From Pseudomonadales bacterium (GTDB lineage Bacteria > Pseudomonadota > Gammaproteobacteria > Pseudomonadales > DC-out160): a DNA stretch of 7,592 nucleotides. Position 1 is the stretch's first letter. Every line of letters begins with the position of its first letter. Location of the stretch: the NCBI GenBank assembly GCA_016765265.1, contig JAESQG010000443.1, positions 1 to 7,592 on the forward strand, written 5' to 3'. The position numbers and the translations under genes are program-made. This document shows, piece by piece, positions 1 through 6,554 of this stretch. The notes beneath the pieces were generated by a model. That model saw nothing but the letters and a program-made list of their open reading frames with translations. It did no database searches and was not told where the DNA came from.

Positions 1-366
1 CACTGTACTCTTATCAACGATCACCGCATATTTATCTAGGTGGTCGCCAATTTCCTCAGCTACGACCAACACAAACTTCAAATCCGCTGATCCATCTCCA
101 CCTGGGGGGGTCCCCACAGCGATAAAATACACATCACTGGTTTTCATCGCGCCCGCTAAGTCATTACTAAATGTCAAAAGGCCTTGATCAAAGGACCGTT
201 TGACAATATTTTCTAGTCCCGGCTCATAAATAGGTATTTGCCCTTTATTTAATTGGTCCAGTTTACGCTGATCCACATCAATACAAGCGACGTGGTTGCC
301 CATTTCTGCAAAACAAGCACCTGTTACTAATCCAACGTACCCGGTACCAATGACGGTAATATGCAA
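1..366 (-). CDS. ugd: UDP-glucose 6-dehydrogenase, N-terminal part (runs off left edge)
   Basis: This family oxidises UDP-glucose twice with NAD+ to give UDP-glucuronate, a cytoplasmic sugar-nucleotide precursor for acidic exopolysaccharide. The 122 visible codons begin MHITVIGTGYVGL. They show the Rossmann glycine motif G7-T-G-Y-V-G12, an acidic residue ending the second strand (I29-D30-V-D), the YEPGL block at residues 47-51, VGTPP at 84-88 with DGSADL after it, and the start of the KSTV block at 119-122. This order is characteristic of Ugd/TuaD. The catalytic cysteine lies beyond the window. I chose the TTG start at 366-364 because the family begins M-x-I-T-V-I-G-T-G at exactly this point and a GAGGG box sits 7 nt upstream. 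The gene is divergent from the exosortase gene. Related nucleotide-sugar dehydrogenases (for example GDP-mannose or UDP-ManNAc types) are possible, but the motifs favour Ugd. Confidence 0.93.
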   Translation of the reverse strand, partial: MHITVIGTGYVGLVTGACFAEMGNHVACIDVDQRKLDQLNKGQIPIYEPGLENIVKRSFDQGLLTFSNDLAGAMKTSDVYFIAVGTPPGGDGSADLKFVLVVAEEIGDHLDKYAVIVDKSTV

Positions 367-373
367 GACTCAG

Positions 374-378
374 CCCTC
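374..378 (-). promoter_or_regulatory. Shine-Dalgarno box for the TTG-started ugd
   Basis: The minus strand reads GAGGG here, 7 nt before the TTG at 366-364. It supports the non-ATG start, since no ATG or GTG start fits the conserved N-terminus. Confidence 0.65.
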
Positions 379-488
379 AAAAATTGATTTTCGATTAAAA
401 ATACGACAAGTATTAATAATAAAGTAACCTCAGCTTAATAGCCGAATTCAAAGCAAGTTCTAAGCTTTTTCAACTAATATTAGCTGGC

Positions 489-521
489 AGATTAGAGTAA
501 TCTACTGTGTTTGGCTATACT
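489..521 (+). promoter_or_regulatory. Dyad and candidate -10 box upstream of the exosortase gene
   Basis: Positions 489-503 form a perfect interrupted palindrome, AGATTA-GAG-TAATCT. A TATACT hexamer (one mismatch from TATAAT) lies at 516-521, which would give a start near 528 and a leader of about 22 nt before the ATG at 550. The -35 position falls inside the dyad and matches the consensus poorly. That arrangement would suit a promoter controlled by a factor bound at the dyad, which also lies between two divergent genes. This is a pattern-based call with no known regulator assigned. Confidence 0.3.
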
Positions 522-549
522 CAACATTCAGTAGTATGGGCCTTTCCTT

Positions 550-2214
550 ATGACCGTTTCTTCAGAATCTCCAGAACCATTTAAGCAGCAGACAACCAGT
601 ATGCTGCCTTCCCTCTCCGTACTCCAGATGGCGTTAATCTTAGGCCTCATCTTTGCGGCAGTTGTCCTTGTCTTCCTACCGTCCACGCTAACTTTACACA
701 ATAAATGGTTTATGAGTGATGCAGGATACAGTCATGGCTATCTGCTTCTCGCTATCTGTATTTACCTCATTCATGAGGACAAACATAAATATCGGTTGGC
801 AGCGGGCAAACCGAACTGGTTCTACGCTACACCCCTTATTGGGCTGAGTCTTGGATGGATGCTGCTGGGCTTAGCTGATATCCAATCATTGCAACAACTT
901 TTAATGCCTTTCATCTTCATCACTGCCTGCGCTTTGATCCTTGGGTTCCGATTTGCTTTGAGCATATCGCCCGCTGTTTGTTTTCTCCTCTTTGGCATGC
1001 CCTTGTGGAATTATTTAATTCCATTGTTACAGACCGTTTCCGTAGAAGCGGTAAAAGTAGGGCTGGATATCATCAAGCTCCCAGCCTTTATAGAAGGTAT
1101 CACCGTTAGTATCCCACATGGCCAATTTCAAATTGCCGGCGGCTGTAGCGGTTTACGTTACCTACTGGTTGCTCTTACCCTCGGTACTCTCTACGGATTT
1201 TTAAGTTATCGTTCCTTGTGGAGAAAGGGCGCGCTTATCGCCTTCGCGGTTCTGTTAGCTTTAACGACTAATTGGATACGCATACTAATTATTATTTACG
1301 CTGGATATCACCTCGGAATGGACAGCTCTATGGTTACGGATCATGCCGACCTTGGCTGGGTAGTGTTTGCCTTCGCGCTGGTTCCCATTTTTTTCGTGGC
1401 CAGACGTTTAGAATCTGGTGAAATCGCAGCAACCGAAAGATCCCTTTTGAGTGATGTGCCTGAAATTGATGTAGCTGACAATGATATATCTAGCAATGGT
1501 CTGACTAACAAGGATAAGGCTAACAATGATATAGGAAGCATTGATATAGGAAGTACCGACCCCTCAGAAACTCACCCTTTTAAAGCACTGAGCCTAGCCA
1601 TCATCGTTACCCTCGCAATAATGGTAACGGGGCCTTTTCTCCTGAAGACGGTTAACTCACTAGAAAATACGGGCAACCAAAATTCTTTTCAATTTCCACT
1701 GTTTCTGGACGACTGGCAATTTATCGGTCGAGGGGAAAGAGGTTGGCTTCCAAATTATCAAACTGCAGAGAAAGTAGTCACTGCAACCTATCAAAACAAA
1801 CAGGCTAAGATTAACATTGCGGTCCATCATTTTTTTAATCAGAGTCAAAGCCACGAACTGGTCTACTACACTAATATTCTAGTGGATACGCCTTGGGAAC
1901 AACGAGCTCTCACTAATCAAAACATCAATACAGAAGCCCCTCGGTACAAAACTGTCACCATTTATAATAAATCCGCTAGGGGTAACGGCAACGATAAGAG
2001 TATCCTCTATTGGTTTAATGTGGCGGGCAATACCACCACAGAAAAACTAGCAGCGAAAGTATTTCAATTAAAAGGGCTGCTAGATTCACGAAAAGATGCC
2101 GCTCTGATTTCACTTAATAGCGATTGCCATAAAAAAGATTGCACAATTTCCGACAATAATCTTGAATCCTTCAGTAAATTGTTTGCTCCTCATGTTGATA
2201 AACATTTCAAATAA
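550..2214 (+). CDS. xrtA: Exosortase A-type protease fused to an EpsI domain
   Basis: Exosortases are multi-pass inner-membrane cysteine proteases/transpeptidases that process proteins bearing a PEP-CTERM-type tail, usually in exopolysaccharide-producing Gram-negatives. Residues about 25-285 are hydrophobic, with several membrane segments. They contain the family blocks S56-DAGYSHGYLLL, A197-GGCSGLRYL with the presumed nucleophile Cys199, N241-WIRI with Arg244, and D264-HADLGW with His265, giving an intact Cys-Arg-His set. Residues about 290-343 are a polar Asp/Asn/Ser linker. A further membrane segment (about 344-366) leads into an EpsI-like domain with the W389-FIGRGERGW, YWFNVAG and RKDAALISLNSDC-type features. 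In many genomes EpsI is a separate gene, but fused forms are known. The gene is divergent from ugd and followed by a long intergenic gap, so it is probably its own transcript. The Shine-Dalgarno before the ATG at 550 is weak. ATG 601 is an alternative start, and either leaves the conserved core intact. Confidence 0.92.
   Translation: MTVSSESPEPFKQQTTSMLPSLSVLQMALILGLIFAAVVLVFLPSTLTLHNKWFMSDAGYSHGYLLLAICIYLIHEDKHKYRLAAGKPNWFYATPLIGLSLGWMLLGLADIQSLQQLLMPFIFITACALILGFRFALSISPAVCFLLFGMPLWNYLIPLLQTVSVEAVKVGLDIIKLPAFIEGITVSIPHGQFQIAGGCSGLRYLLVALTLGTLYGFLSYRSLWRKGALIAFAVLLALTTNWIRILIIIYAGYHLGMDSSMVTDHADLGWVVFAFALVPIFFVARRLESGEIAATERSLLSDVPEIDVADNDISSNGLTNKDKANNDIGSIDIGSTDPSETHPFKALSLAIIVTLAIMVTGPFLLKTVNSLENTGNQNSFQFPLFLDDWQFIGRGERGWLPNYQTAEKVVTATYQNKQAKINIAVHHFFNQSQSHELVYYTNILVDTPWEQRALTNQNINTEAPRYKTVTIYNKSARGNGNDKSILYWFNVAGNTTTEKLAAKVFQLKGLLDSRKDAALISLNSDCHKKDCTISDNNLESFSKLFAPHVDKHFK
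1480..1554 (+). repeat. Degenerate 15-nt repeats in the exosortase-EpsI linker
   Basis: Three related 15-nt units lie at 1480-1494, 1525-1539 and 1540-1554. The last two are directly tandem and differ at two positions, sharing GATATAGGAAG. They encode NDISS, NDIGS and IDIGS within a polar, probably disordered linker between the protease and the EpsI domain. The repeat length is a multiple of three, so gain or loss of a unit would keep the reading frame. Confidence 0.6.
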
Positions 2215-2481
2215 GTTCTCTGGGCTCACATCGACTTATCTCCATTCTTCTGTATTAAGCATTAATCTTAAATCAGGTTAACTTTCTCCAAACGGCATTT
2301 TTCCCAGAGCGAGGTTGCTACAATACAAAAGATTTTTTCACCCACCGTGCTAACAAAACCTATCTACACACAGCTGCTTCTGGTCAATAATAGCTCAGTG
2401 TAGAAATAGCAAATTACCTAGTAAACCCAGCGTTAAAACCGTGACGTTAAAGGTCAAGTTTGCAATAATGCGTACCTTTAT

Positions 2482-2498
2482 TTGGCACATCTTTCGCC
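2482..2498 (+). promoter_or_regulatory. Candidate sigma-54 (RpoN) promoter
   Basis: The sequence TTGGCACATCTTTCGCC matches the -24 element TTGGCAC exactly. Its GG (2484-2485) is separated by exactly 10 nt from a GC (2496-2497) at the -12 position, the spacing that defines RpoN promoters. The -12 element is imperfect (TCGC instead of TTGC). Transcription would start near 2509, giving a leader of about 155 nt before the PF03706 gene. Some exosortase loci are known to be tied to the PrsK/PrsR two-component pair and RpoN, which makes this plausible in context. Confidence 0.42.
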
Positions 2499-2534
2499 TA
2501 CAATGACTACTGTTAGCAGCTTGTTTAGATAGGC

Positions 2535-2540
2535 TATAAT
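2535..2540 (+). promoter_or_regulatory. Exact TATAAT hexamer, possible sigma-70 -10 box
   Basis: A perfect TATAAT lies 125 bp upstream of the ATG at 2666. No good -35 hexamer is found at 16-18 bp (the best is TGTTAG at 18 bp), and there is no TGn extension, so this is a weak alternative to the sigma-54-like site 40 bp upstream. Confidence 0.28.
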
Positions 2541-2633
2541 GGATTGATTTATAACTACTTTAGGTAGCTAAACCTTTTAATGGCCGCAGCGCTTACTAAA
2601 GATAACAATACTCGCATTTATCAGGATTAATCT

Positions 2634-2678
2634 ATGTCGGATTTAGTCAATATAAGAATCAATCGATGCCTAAACTAA
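2634..2678 (+). CDS. Possible 14-codon leader ORF overlapping the next gene's start
   Basis: ATG at 2634 opens a short frame, MSDLVNIRINRCLN, that ends in TAA at 2676-2678. Its ribosome binding site (AGGA at 2623-2626, 7 nt spacing) is better than that of the following gene, whose ATG at 2666 lies inside this short ORF in another frame. This layout is what translational coupling would look like: ribosomes ending at 2678 could re-initiate at 2666. The peptide itself has no recognisable function, and a chance ORF is quite possible at this length. Confidence 0.25.
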   Translation: MSDLVNIRINRCLN

Positions 2679-3628
2679 AGGCTGTATTGTGGTCAGTCAT
2701 TATTAGTATCGCGACCTACGGTATTTGGATCGCTTTTAACGAATATGATGCAGTGGTTGCCTCAGTGAAACAATTGGGGCTTTTAGGTTTTCTGACGATT
2801 TGCGTTTTATCGCTATTTAACTATGTTATTCGCTTTATTCGCTGGCATTGGTACCTCAAGATTATGGGGCATTCCATACCCGTCTTTCGCCATATCCTTT
2901 ATTACTTGTCAGGCTTTGCTTTAACTACCACCCCCGGAAAAGCCGGAGAAGCCATTCGATCACTCTACCTAAAACAACACGAGGTAGATTATCCCACCAG
3001 CTTAGCTGCCTTTGCATCTGAGCGTTTTTCAGACCTGATTAGCGTTCTTTTGATTGCCCTTATTGCCATCACCTATTTTGAAGACTATAAATACGTCGCC
3101 ATTGGGTTTGCCCTCTTTCTAGTCATCGCCATAGTGATGATACAGTCCACCTCTTTTCGTAATCTTTGCGCTGAATTAATACAGAACCATACAACAGGAA
3201 AACTATCCACCTTACTGTTACACGTTATTTCTATTGTGGAGCAAATGGCGCAACTAATGACCTTCAAGGTACTGATCATAGGCTTGATTCTCGGTGTGGT
3301 TTCCTGGGGCTGCGAAGCCTATGCGTTTGCCATTGTGGGTCAAGCCATGGGAAGTGAAACACCAATTCTCATTTTTGCTGGAATCTATGCCATCAGCATG
3401 CTTATCGGGGCGATCTCATTCCTGCCTGGCGGATTGGGTAGCACTGAAGCCGTGATGTATTTATTGCTTATCTCAATTGGTATGGATAGCAGCGTTGCGG
3501 TTTCTGCCACCTTACTCTGTCGAATCACCACATTGTGGCTTGCAGTGTTAATTGGATTTATAGCTCTTTTCATCGTAGAGACAAAGTTCAAGTCCAACAA
3601 ACATACAGAGTTACCTAAAATCACTTAA
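2666..3628 (+). CDS. PF03706-type integral membrane protein, flippase-like (lysylphosphatidylglycerol synthase TM family)
   Basis: This is a 320-residue polytopic inner-membrane protein. Family landmarks are the T89-PGKAGEAIRSLYLK block, the E119-R-FSD motif at the start of a membrane helix, and P254-GGLGSTEAVMYLLL near the C-terminus. These belong to the PF03706 / UPF0104 family, which includes the flippase half of MprF and proteins linked to polyprenyl-phosphate sugars. There is no soluble synthase domain, so it is not MprF itself. It begins MPKLKAVLW, and there is no in-frame upstream start. Its own Shine-Dalgarno is poor and its ATG lies within a short upstream ORF. It is the first gene of a four-gene run, 50 bp before the HAD-UbiA gene. 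That position suggests a role in translocating or handling the polyprenyl-phosphate sugar made by the downstream genes; this role is inferred and not shown by sequence motifs. Confidence 0.85.
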   Translation: MPKLKAVLWSVIISIATYGIWIAFNEYDAVVASVKQLGLLGFLTICVLSLFNYVIRFIRWHWYLKIMGHSIPVFRHILYYLSGFALTTTPGKAGEAIRSLYLKQHEVDYPTSLAAFASERFSDLISVLLIALIAITYFEDYKYVAIGFALFLVIAIVMIQSTSFRNLCAELIQNHTTGKLSTLLLHVISIVEQMAQLMTFKVLIIGLILGVVSWGCEAYAFAIVGQAMGSETPILIFAGIYAISMLIGAISFLPGGLGSTEAVMYLLLISIGMDSSVAVSATLLCRITTLWLAVLIGFIALFIVETKFKSNKHTELPKIT

Positions 3629-3661
3629 ACCGATGGCCACTTAAACAAACAACATAAAAAG

Positions 3662-3677
3662 AAATAACGAGTTATTT
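3662..3677 (+). promoter_or_regulatory. AT-rich palindrome immediately before the HAD-UbiA start
   Basis: AAATAAC-GA-GTTATTT forms a perfect 16-bp palindrome ending 1 nt before the ATG at 3679. As RNA it could fold a 6-bp A-U stem with a CGAG loop, which would enclose the weak ribosome binding site. It may tune initiation, but the stem is weak and has no U-tract, so it is not a terminator. Confidence 0.3.
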
Positions 3678-3678
3678 T

Positions 3679-5133
3679 ATGACAGTCGACACTATATCAG
3701 GATCGAGCCAAGTGACCACTCCACTGTGTGTTGACTTGGACGGCACGCTAATAAACACGGATCTGTTGCTAGAATCCTTCGTTAGAGTATTAAAAGAAAG
3801 TCCTTGGGTTTTACTATTCGTGCCGTTCTGGTTACTAAAAGGTAAGCATATCCTCAAAGCAGAGTTGGCTGCCCGCTGCCACATTAATATTGAAAAACTC
3901 CCCTACAATGAGGCGCTCATTAGTCACTTGTCTACCCAACAAAATCTCGGTCGCCAACTTATTCTTTGCACGGGCAGCAATATTAAGTTTGCACTGCAAA
4001 TTAATCAGCACTTAAACTTATTTGACGAAGTCATTGCTTCGGATGATATGCGCAATTTAACGGGCTCCACGAAAGTAAAAGAACTCAATGAGAGGTTTTC
4101 TTCCGGCGGCTACGATTATGCCGGCAATGAAGCCATAGATCTCAAAATATGGAAAGACGCTCGTAAGGCCCTAGTCATTAACGGATCGGTTTCGTTGAAA
4201 GATAAAACTGAAAAATTAACCGAAATCGATTTGTTTCAAGAAAAGCCACGCGTATCACTTAAACTCTATCTAAAAGCCGCGCGAATTCACCAATGGGTTA
4301 AAAATCTACTTATTTTCGTACCCCTCGGTACTGCACATATCGTCAACAGCACTGACGCTTACATGGCATCCATTTTGGCTTTCATCTCCTTCGGCTTATT
4401 AGCTTCTAGCACTTATATCATTAACGATTTAACCGACCTGGATTCTGATCGGTGCCATGATAAAAAAAGAGAACGCCCCTTTGCCAGTGGCGCAATTTCA
4501 ATTCAACGCGGCATTCTATTCTCTGCGGGGTTATTGATTTCTGGTTTGAGCCTCACACTGGTGTTGCCAATCGAGTTCGGCATTGTGCTGATGATTTACC
4601 TTATCACGACACTGTCTTACTCTTTAAGATTGAAGTCCATGGCCTCTGTTGACGTTATCACTCTTGCCCTTTTATATACCGTCAGAGTCATAGCGGGGGC
4701 CTTTGCCATAGGCGTTACTCTGTCATTCTGGTTATTGGCTTTTTCACTTTTTATATTCCTTTGTTTAGCCATTGTGAAACGTGTCTCTGAATTAATTAAC
4801 ATGGAGAAACAAAACAAAGACAAAGCCATGGGACGTGGCTACGAGGTTGCCGACAGGTCGGTATTACAAAGTTTGGGGACCTCCAGTGGTTATATGGCCG
4901 TACTCGTAATGGCGCTATACATCAACAGCACAGACGTCATCAAGTTATACCAAACTCCCGAAATCTTATGGATATTGTGCCCCATTCTTCTTTATTGGAT
5001 TACCCGTGTGTGGATGAAAACAGCCCGGGGGCTAATGAATGAAGATCCCATCCTCTTTGCGCTCAAAGACAAAAATAGCTGGATGGTAGGTTTATTGAGT
5101 GGTATGGCTGTGGTACTGGCGACAATTCTTTAA
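3679..5133 (+). CDS. HAD phosphatase-UbiA prenyltransferase fusion (decaprenyl-phosphate phosphoribosyltransferase-like)
   Basis: This is a 484-residue two-domain protein. Residues about 14-165 form a cytoplasmic HAD domain: motif I C17-VDLDGT with D19/D21, motif II L96-CTGS with T98, a motif III lysine near K132/K134, and a probable motif IV acid at D154 (GNEAID). Residues about 195-484 are a UbiA-type membrane domain with several helices. It has R202-IHQWVKN, the Mg-diphosphate motif N249-DLTDLDSD, K263-RERPFASG, and K367-RVSEL after the second cluster. The KRxxEL and RPFASG features are those of the 5-phosphoribosyl-1-diphosphate : polyprenyl-phosphate transferase (mycobacterial Rv3806c type) and not of quinone-pathway UbiA. 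The transferase would join phosphoribose from PRPP to polyprenyl phosphate, and the HAD domain could then remove the 5-phosphate. The DprE1/DprE2-like genes directly downstream strongly support this assignment. Substrate chain length cannot be read from the sequence. Confidence 0.88.
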   Translation: MTVDTISGSSQVTTPLCVDLDGTLINTDLLLESFVRVLKESPWVLLFVPFWLLKGKHILKAELAARCHINIEKLPYNEALISHLSTQQNLGRQLILCTGSNIKFALQINQHLNLFDEVIASDDMRNLTGSTKVKELNERFSSGGYDYAGNEAIDLKIWKDARKALVINGSVSLKDKTEKLTEIDLFQEKPRVSLKLYLKAARIHQWVKNLLIFVPLGTAHIVNSTDAYMASILAFISFGLLASSTYIINDLTDLDSDRCHDKKRERPFASGAISIQRGILFSAGLLISGLSLTLVLPIEFGIVLMIYLITTLSYSLRLKSMASVDVITLALLYTVRVIAGAFAIGVTLSFWLLAFSLFIFLCLAIVKRVSELINMEKQNKDKAMGRGYEVADRSVLQSLGTSSGYMAVLVMALYINSTDVIKLYQTPEILWILCPILLYWITRVWMKTARGLMNEDPILFALKDKNSWMVGLLSGMAVVLATIL

Positions 5134-5201
5134 AAGTTAAATTAAGCAGACCATCCACTACTCTTGTTCAATGCAGGTAACCCGATAGATAGGCGATGTG
5201 A

Positions 5202-5205
5202 CAGG
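5202..5205 (+). promoter_or_regulatory. Ribosome binding site selecting ATG 5212 for the DprE1-like gene
   Basis: CAGG here lies 6 nt before the ATG at 5212. The upstream in-frame TTG at 5164 has no comparable site, and its 16 extra residues look unlike the family. Confidence 0.55.
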
Positions 5206-5211
5206 CAAAAA

Positions 5212-6522
5212 ATGAAAAAGCGTAATGACCTCTCCTGGGGTCGATATAACAATGTAGACGTTAAACTGCAGACTATGACTTGGCGCAATAACAAGTTACC
5301 CCTTAGCGAAGACAAACAACTTCCCTACGGCAATGGTCGAAGCTATGGTGACAGTTGCTTGAATGACCAAGGCTCGATGATCGATGGCAAAAAACTTGAC
5401 CATTTTATCGATTTTGACACTGAACAGGGATTACTGAAAGTTGAAGCTGGAGTTCTGCTATCCAGCATACTGGCTCTTATTGTCCCTGCAGACTGGTTTA
5501 TTCCCGCATCACCTGGCACAAAATTTGTCACTGTGGGCGGCGCTATTGCAAATGACGTTCATGGAAAAAACCACCATGTCACTGGCACCTTTGGCTGTAA
5601 CATTAGTCAATTTGAATTATTACGATCAGATGGAAAACGACTTTTGTGTAGCCCTACTGAAAACCAAGACTATTTTGCGGCAACTATCGGCGGTCTCGGT
5701 TTAACCGGAATGATCACCTGGGCGGAGATTAGATTAAAGCCTATTAATAATCCTTTTATAAACTGTGAATCCATCAAATACAACTCGCTGGCTGAGTTTA
5801 TGTCCTTGTCAGAGGAGTCGGCTACGCACTACGAATATACGGTAGCGTGGGTAGACTGTTTAGCCACTGGGGACAAACTGGGCAAGGGACATTTTATCCG
5901 AGGAAATCACGCAGACTCGGGTGTCACTGAAAAGCAACCCTCCCCGCCTAAATCTCACTTATCCGTTCCATTCTCATTCCCAAACGGAATACTAAACGGA
6001 CTAACGGTGAACATGTTCAATACACTGTATTACAATAGACAATTTTCTAAAATCAAAGCGTCTGTCAGTCATTACGATCCCTTCTTTTACCCATTGGATT
6101 CCATTCTTGACTGGAACAGAATCTATGGTTCAAGGGGTTTTTTCCAATATCAATGCGTCGTCCCCAAAGATGATCACGCTATGCGCGAAATAATGCAATC
6201 TATCGCTAAAGCGAAAGTGGGATCTTTTCTAACGGTTCTCAAAGAATTCGGTGATATCAAATCTCCGGGAATGCTCTCTTTTCCGCGCAGCGGTATGACC
6301 TTCGCCCTAGACTTTCCCAATCAAGGGGCCCGTACACTCGCACTATTAGAACGACTCGATGACATTGTCAAAGACGCAAAAGGCGCAGTCTATCCCGCTA
6401 AAGATGCACGTATGTCCGCCGAAAGCTTCCAGCAATATTACCCCAATTGGGAAGAGTTCAGTCATTACATCGATCCGAAATTCTCATCTAGCTTTTGGCG
6501 CCGAGTAACGGGTGTTGAGTGA
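5212..6522 (+). CDS. dprE1: DprE1-like FAD-dependent decaprenylphosphoryl-ribose 2-oxidase
   Basis: Oxidises the C2 hydroxyl of polyprenyl-phosphoryl-ribose to the 2-keto sugar, the first half of its epimerisation to arabinose. The protein has 436 residues from the ATG at 5212. Its N-terminal FAD-binding fold carries Y39-GNGRSYGDSCLN and P100-GTKFVTVGGAIANDVHGKNHH, whose D-V-H-G-K-N-H-H block (residues 115-122) is a close match to mycobacterial DprE1. It continues with the IGGLGLTG loop at about 159-166. The C-terminal substrate domain has D300-WNRIYGS, FFQYQCVVP, V342-LKEFG and A396-KDAR, where K397 corresponds to the catalytic lysine (K418 in M. tuberculosis). At the site equivalent to the benzothiazinone-reactive Cys387 (GWNICVDFP) this protein has alanine, A365 in GMTFALDFP. 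It sits 78 bp after the HAD-UbiA gene and 32 bp before its DprE2-like partner. Other FAD-linked sugar oxidases share the fold, but the context and HGKNHH make this family clear. Confidence 0.92.
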   Translation: MKKRNDLSWGRYNNVDVKLQTMTWRNNKLPLSEDKQLPYGNGRSYGDSCLNDQGSMIDGKKLDHFIDFDTEQGLLKVEAGVLLSSILALIVPADWFIPASPGTKFVTVGGAIANDVHGKNHHVTGTFGCNISQFELLRSDGKRLLCSPTENQDYFAATIGGLGLTGMITWAEIRLKPINNPFINCESIKYNSLAEFMSLSEESATHYEYTVAWVDCLATGDKLGKGHFIRGNHADSGVTEKQPSPPKSHLSVPFSFPNGILNGLTVNMFNTLYYNRQFSKIKASVSHYDPFFYPLDSILDWNRIYGSRGFFQYQCVVPKDDHAMREIMQSIAKAKVGSFLTVLKEFGDIKSPGMLSFPRSGMTFALDFPNQGARTLALLERLDDIVKDAKGAVYPAKDARMSAESFQQYYPNWEEFSHYIDPKFSSSFWRRVTGVE

Positions 6523-6542
6523 TGGAATCCAAGGATATTATA

Positions 6543-6547
6543 AAAGG
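6543..6547 (+). promoter_or_regulatory. Ribosome binding site selecting ATG 6555 for the DprE2-like gene
   Basis: AAAGG lies 7 nt before the ATG at 6555, which opens MKNVLIIGAT, the usual Rossmann-fold beginning. It makes this start more likely than the upstream in-frame GTG 6519 and ATG 6522, the latter overlapping the previous stop as TGATG. Confidence 0.65.
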
Positions 6548-6554
6548 TTCAACA

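Larger units (their letters stand above)
2215..2665. other. 451-bp gene-poor regulatory region before the predicted arabinose-lipid operon
   Basis: I see no convincing protein-coding gene on either strand here. The left half (2215-2460) is AT-rich, with only a weak AU-only stem (TTAAG/CTTAA at 2255-2271) after the exosortase stop and no clear intrinsic terminator. Two CGTTAAA copies lie at 2431-2437 and 2445-2451. The right half holds a sigma-54-like motif, a TATAAT hexamer, a small TTTAG-GTAG-CTAAA hairpin (2559-2572) and a short ORF with a good ribosome binding site. Together these suggest a regulated leader, but an undetected small RNA cannot be excluded. Confidence 0.5.

Noticed and set aside
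1341..1541. Minus-strand frames within the exosortase gene
   Set aside because: These are low-complexity complements of the exosortase coding sequence and show no independent motif.
2255..2271. Hairpin TTAAG-CATTAAT-CTTAA as an exosortase terminator
   Set aside because: The 5-bp stem is all weak pairs but one, and no T-tract follows it.
3679..5133. UbiA domain as a quinone-biosynthesis 4-hydroxybenzoate prenyltransferase
   Set aside because: The KRxxEL and RPFASG features, the HAD fusion and DprE1/DprE2-like neighbours point to the phosphoribosyltransferase branch.
5164..5211. Upstream TTG start for the DprE1-like gene, adding 16 residues
   Set aside because: No ribosome binding site at the TTG and the extra residues are unlike the family; ATG 5212 has CAGG at a good distance.
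5441..5704. Plus-strand 87-codon frame inside the DprE1-like gene
   Set aside because: It is a frame-shifted shadow of the conserved FAD-binding region; the real frame has the family motifs.
6519..6554. GTG 6519 / ATG 6522 starts for the DprE2-like gene, the latter as a TGATG overlap with the previous stop
   Set aside because: The overlap is suggestive of coupling, but ATG 6555 has a strong AAAGG site and opens directly on the conserved Rossmann strand.
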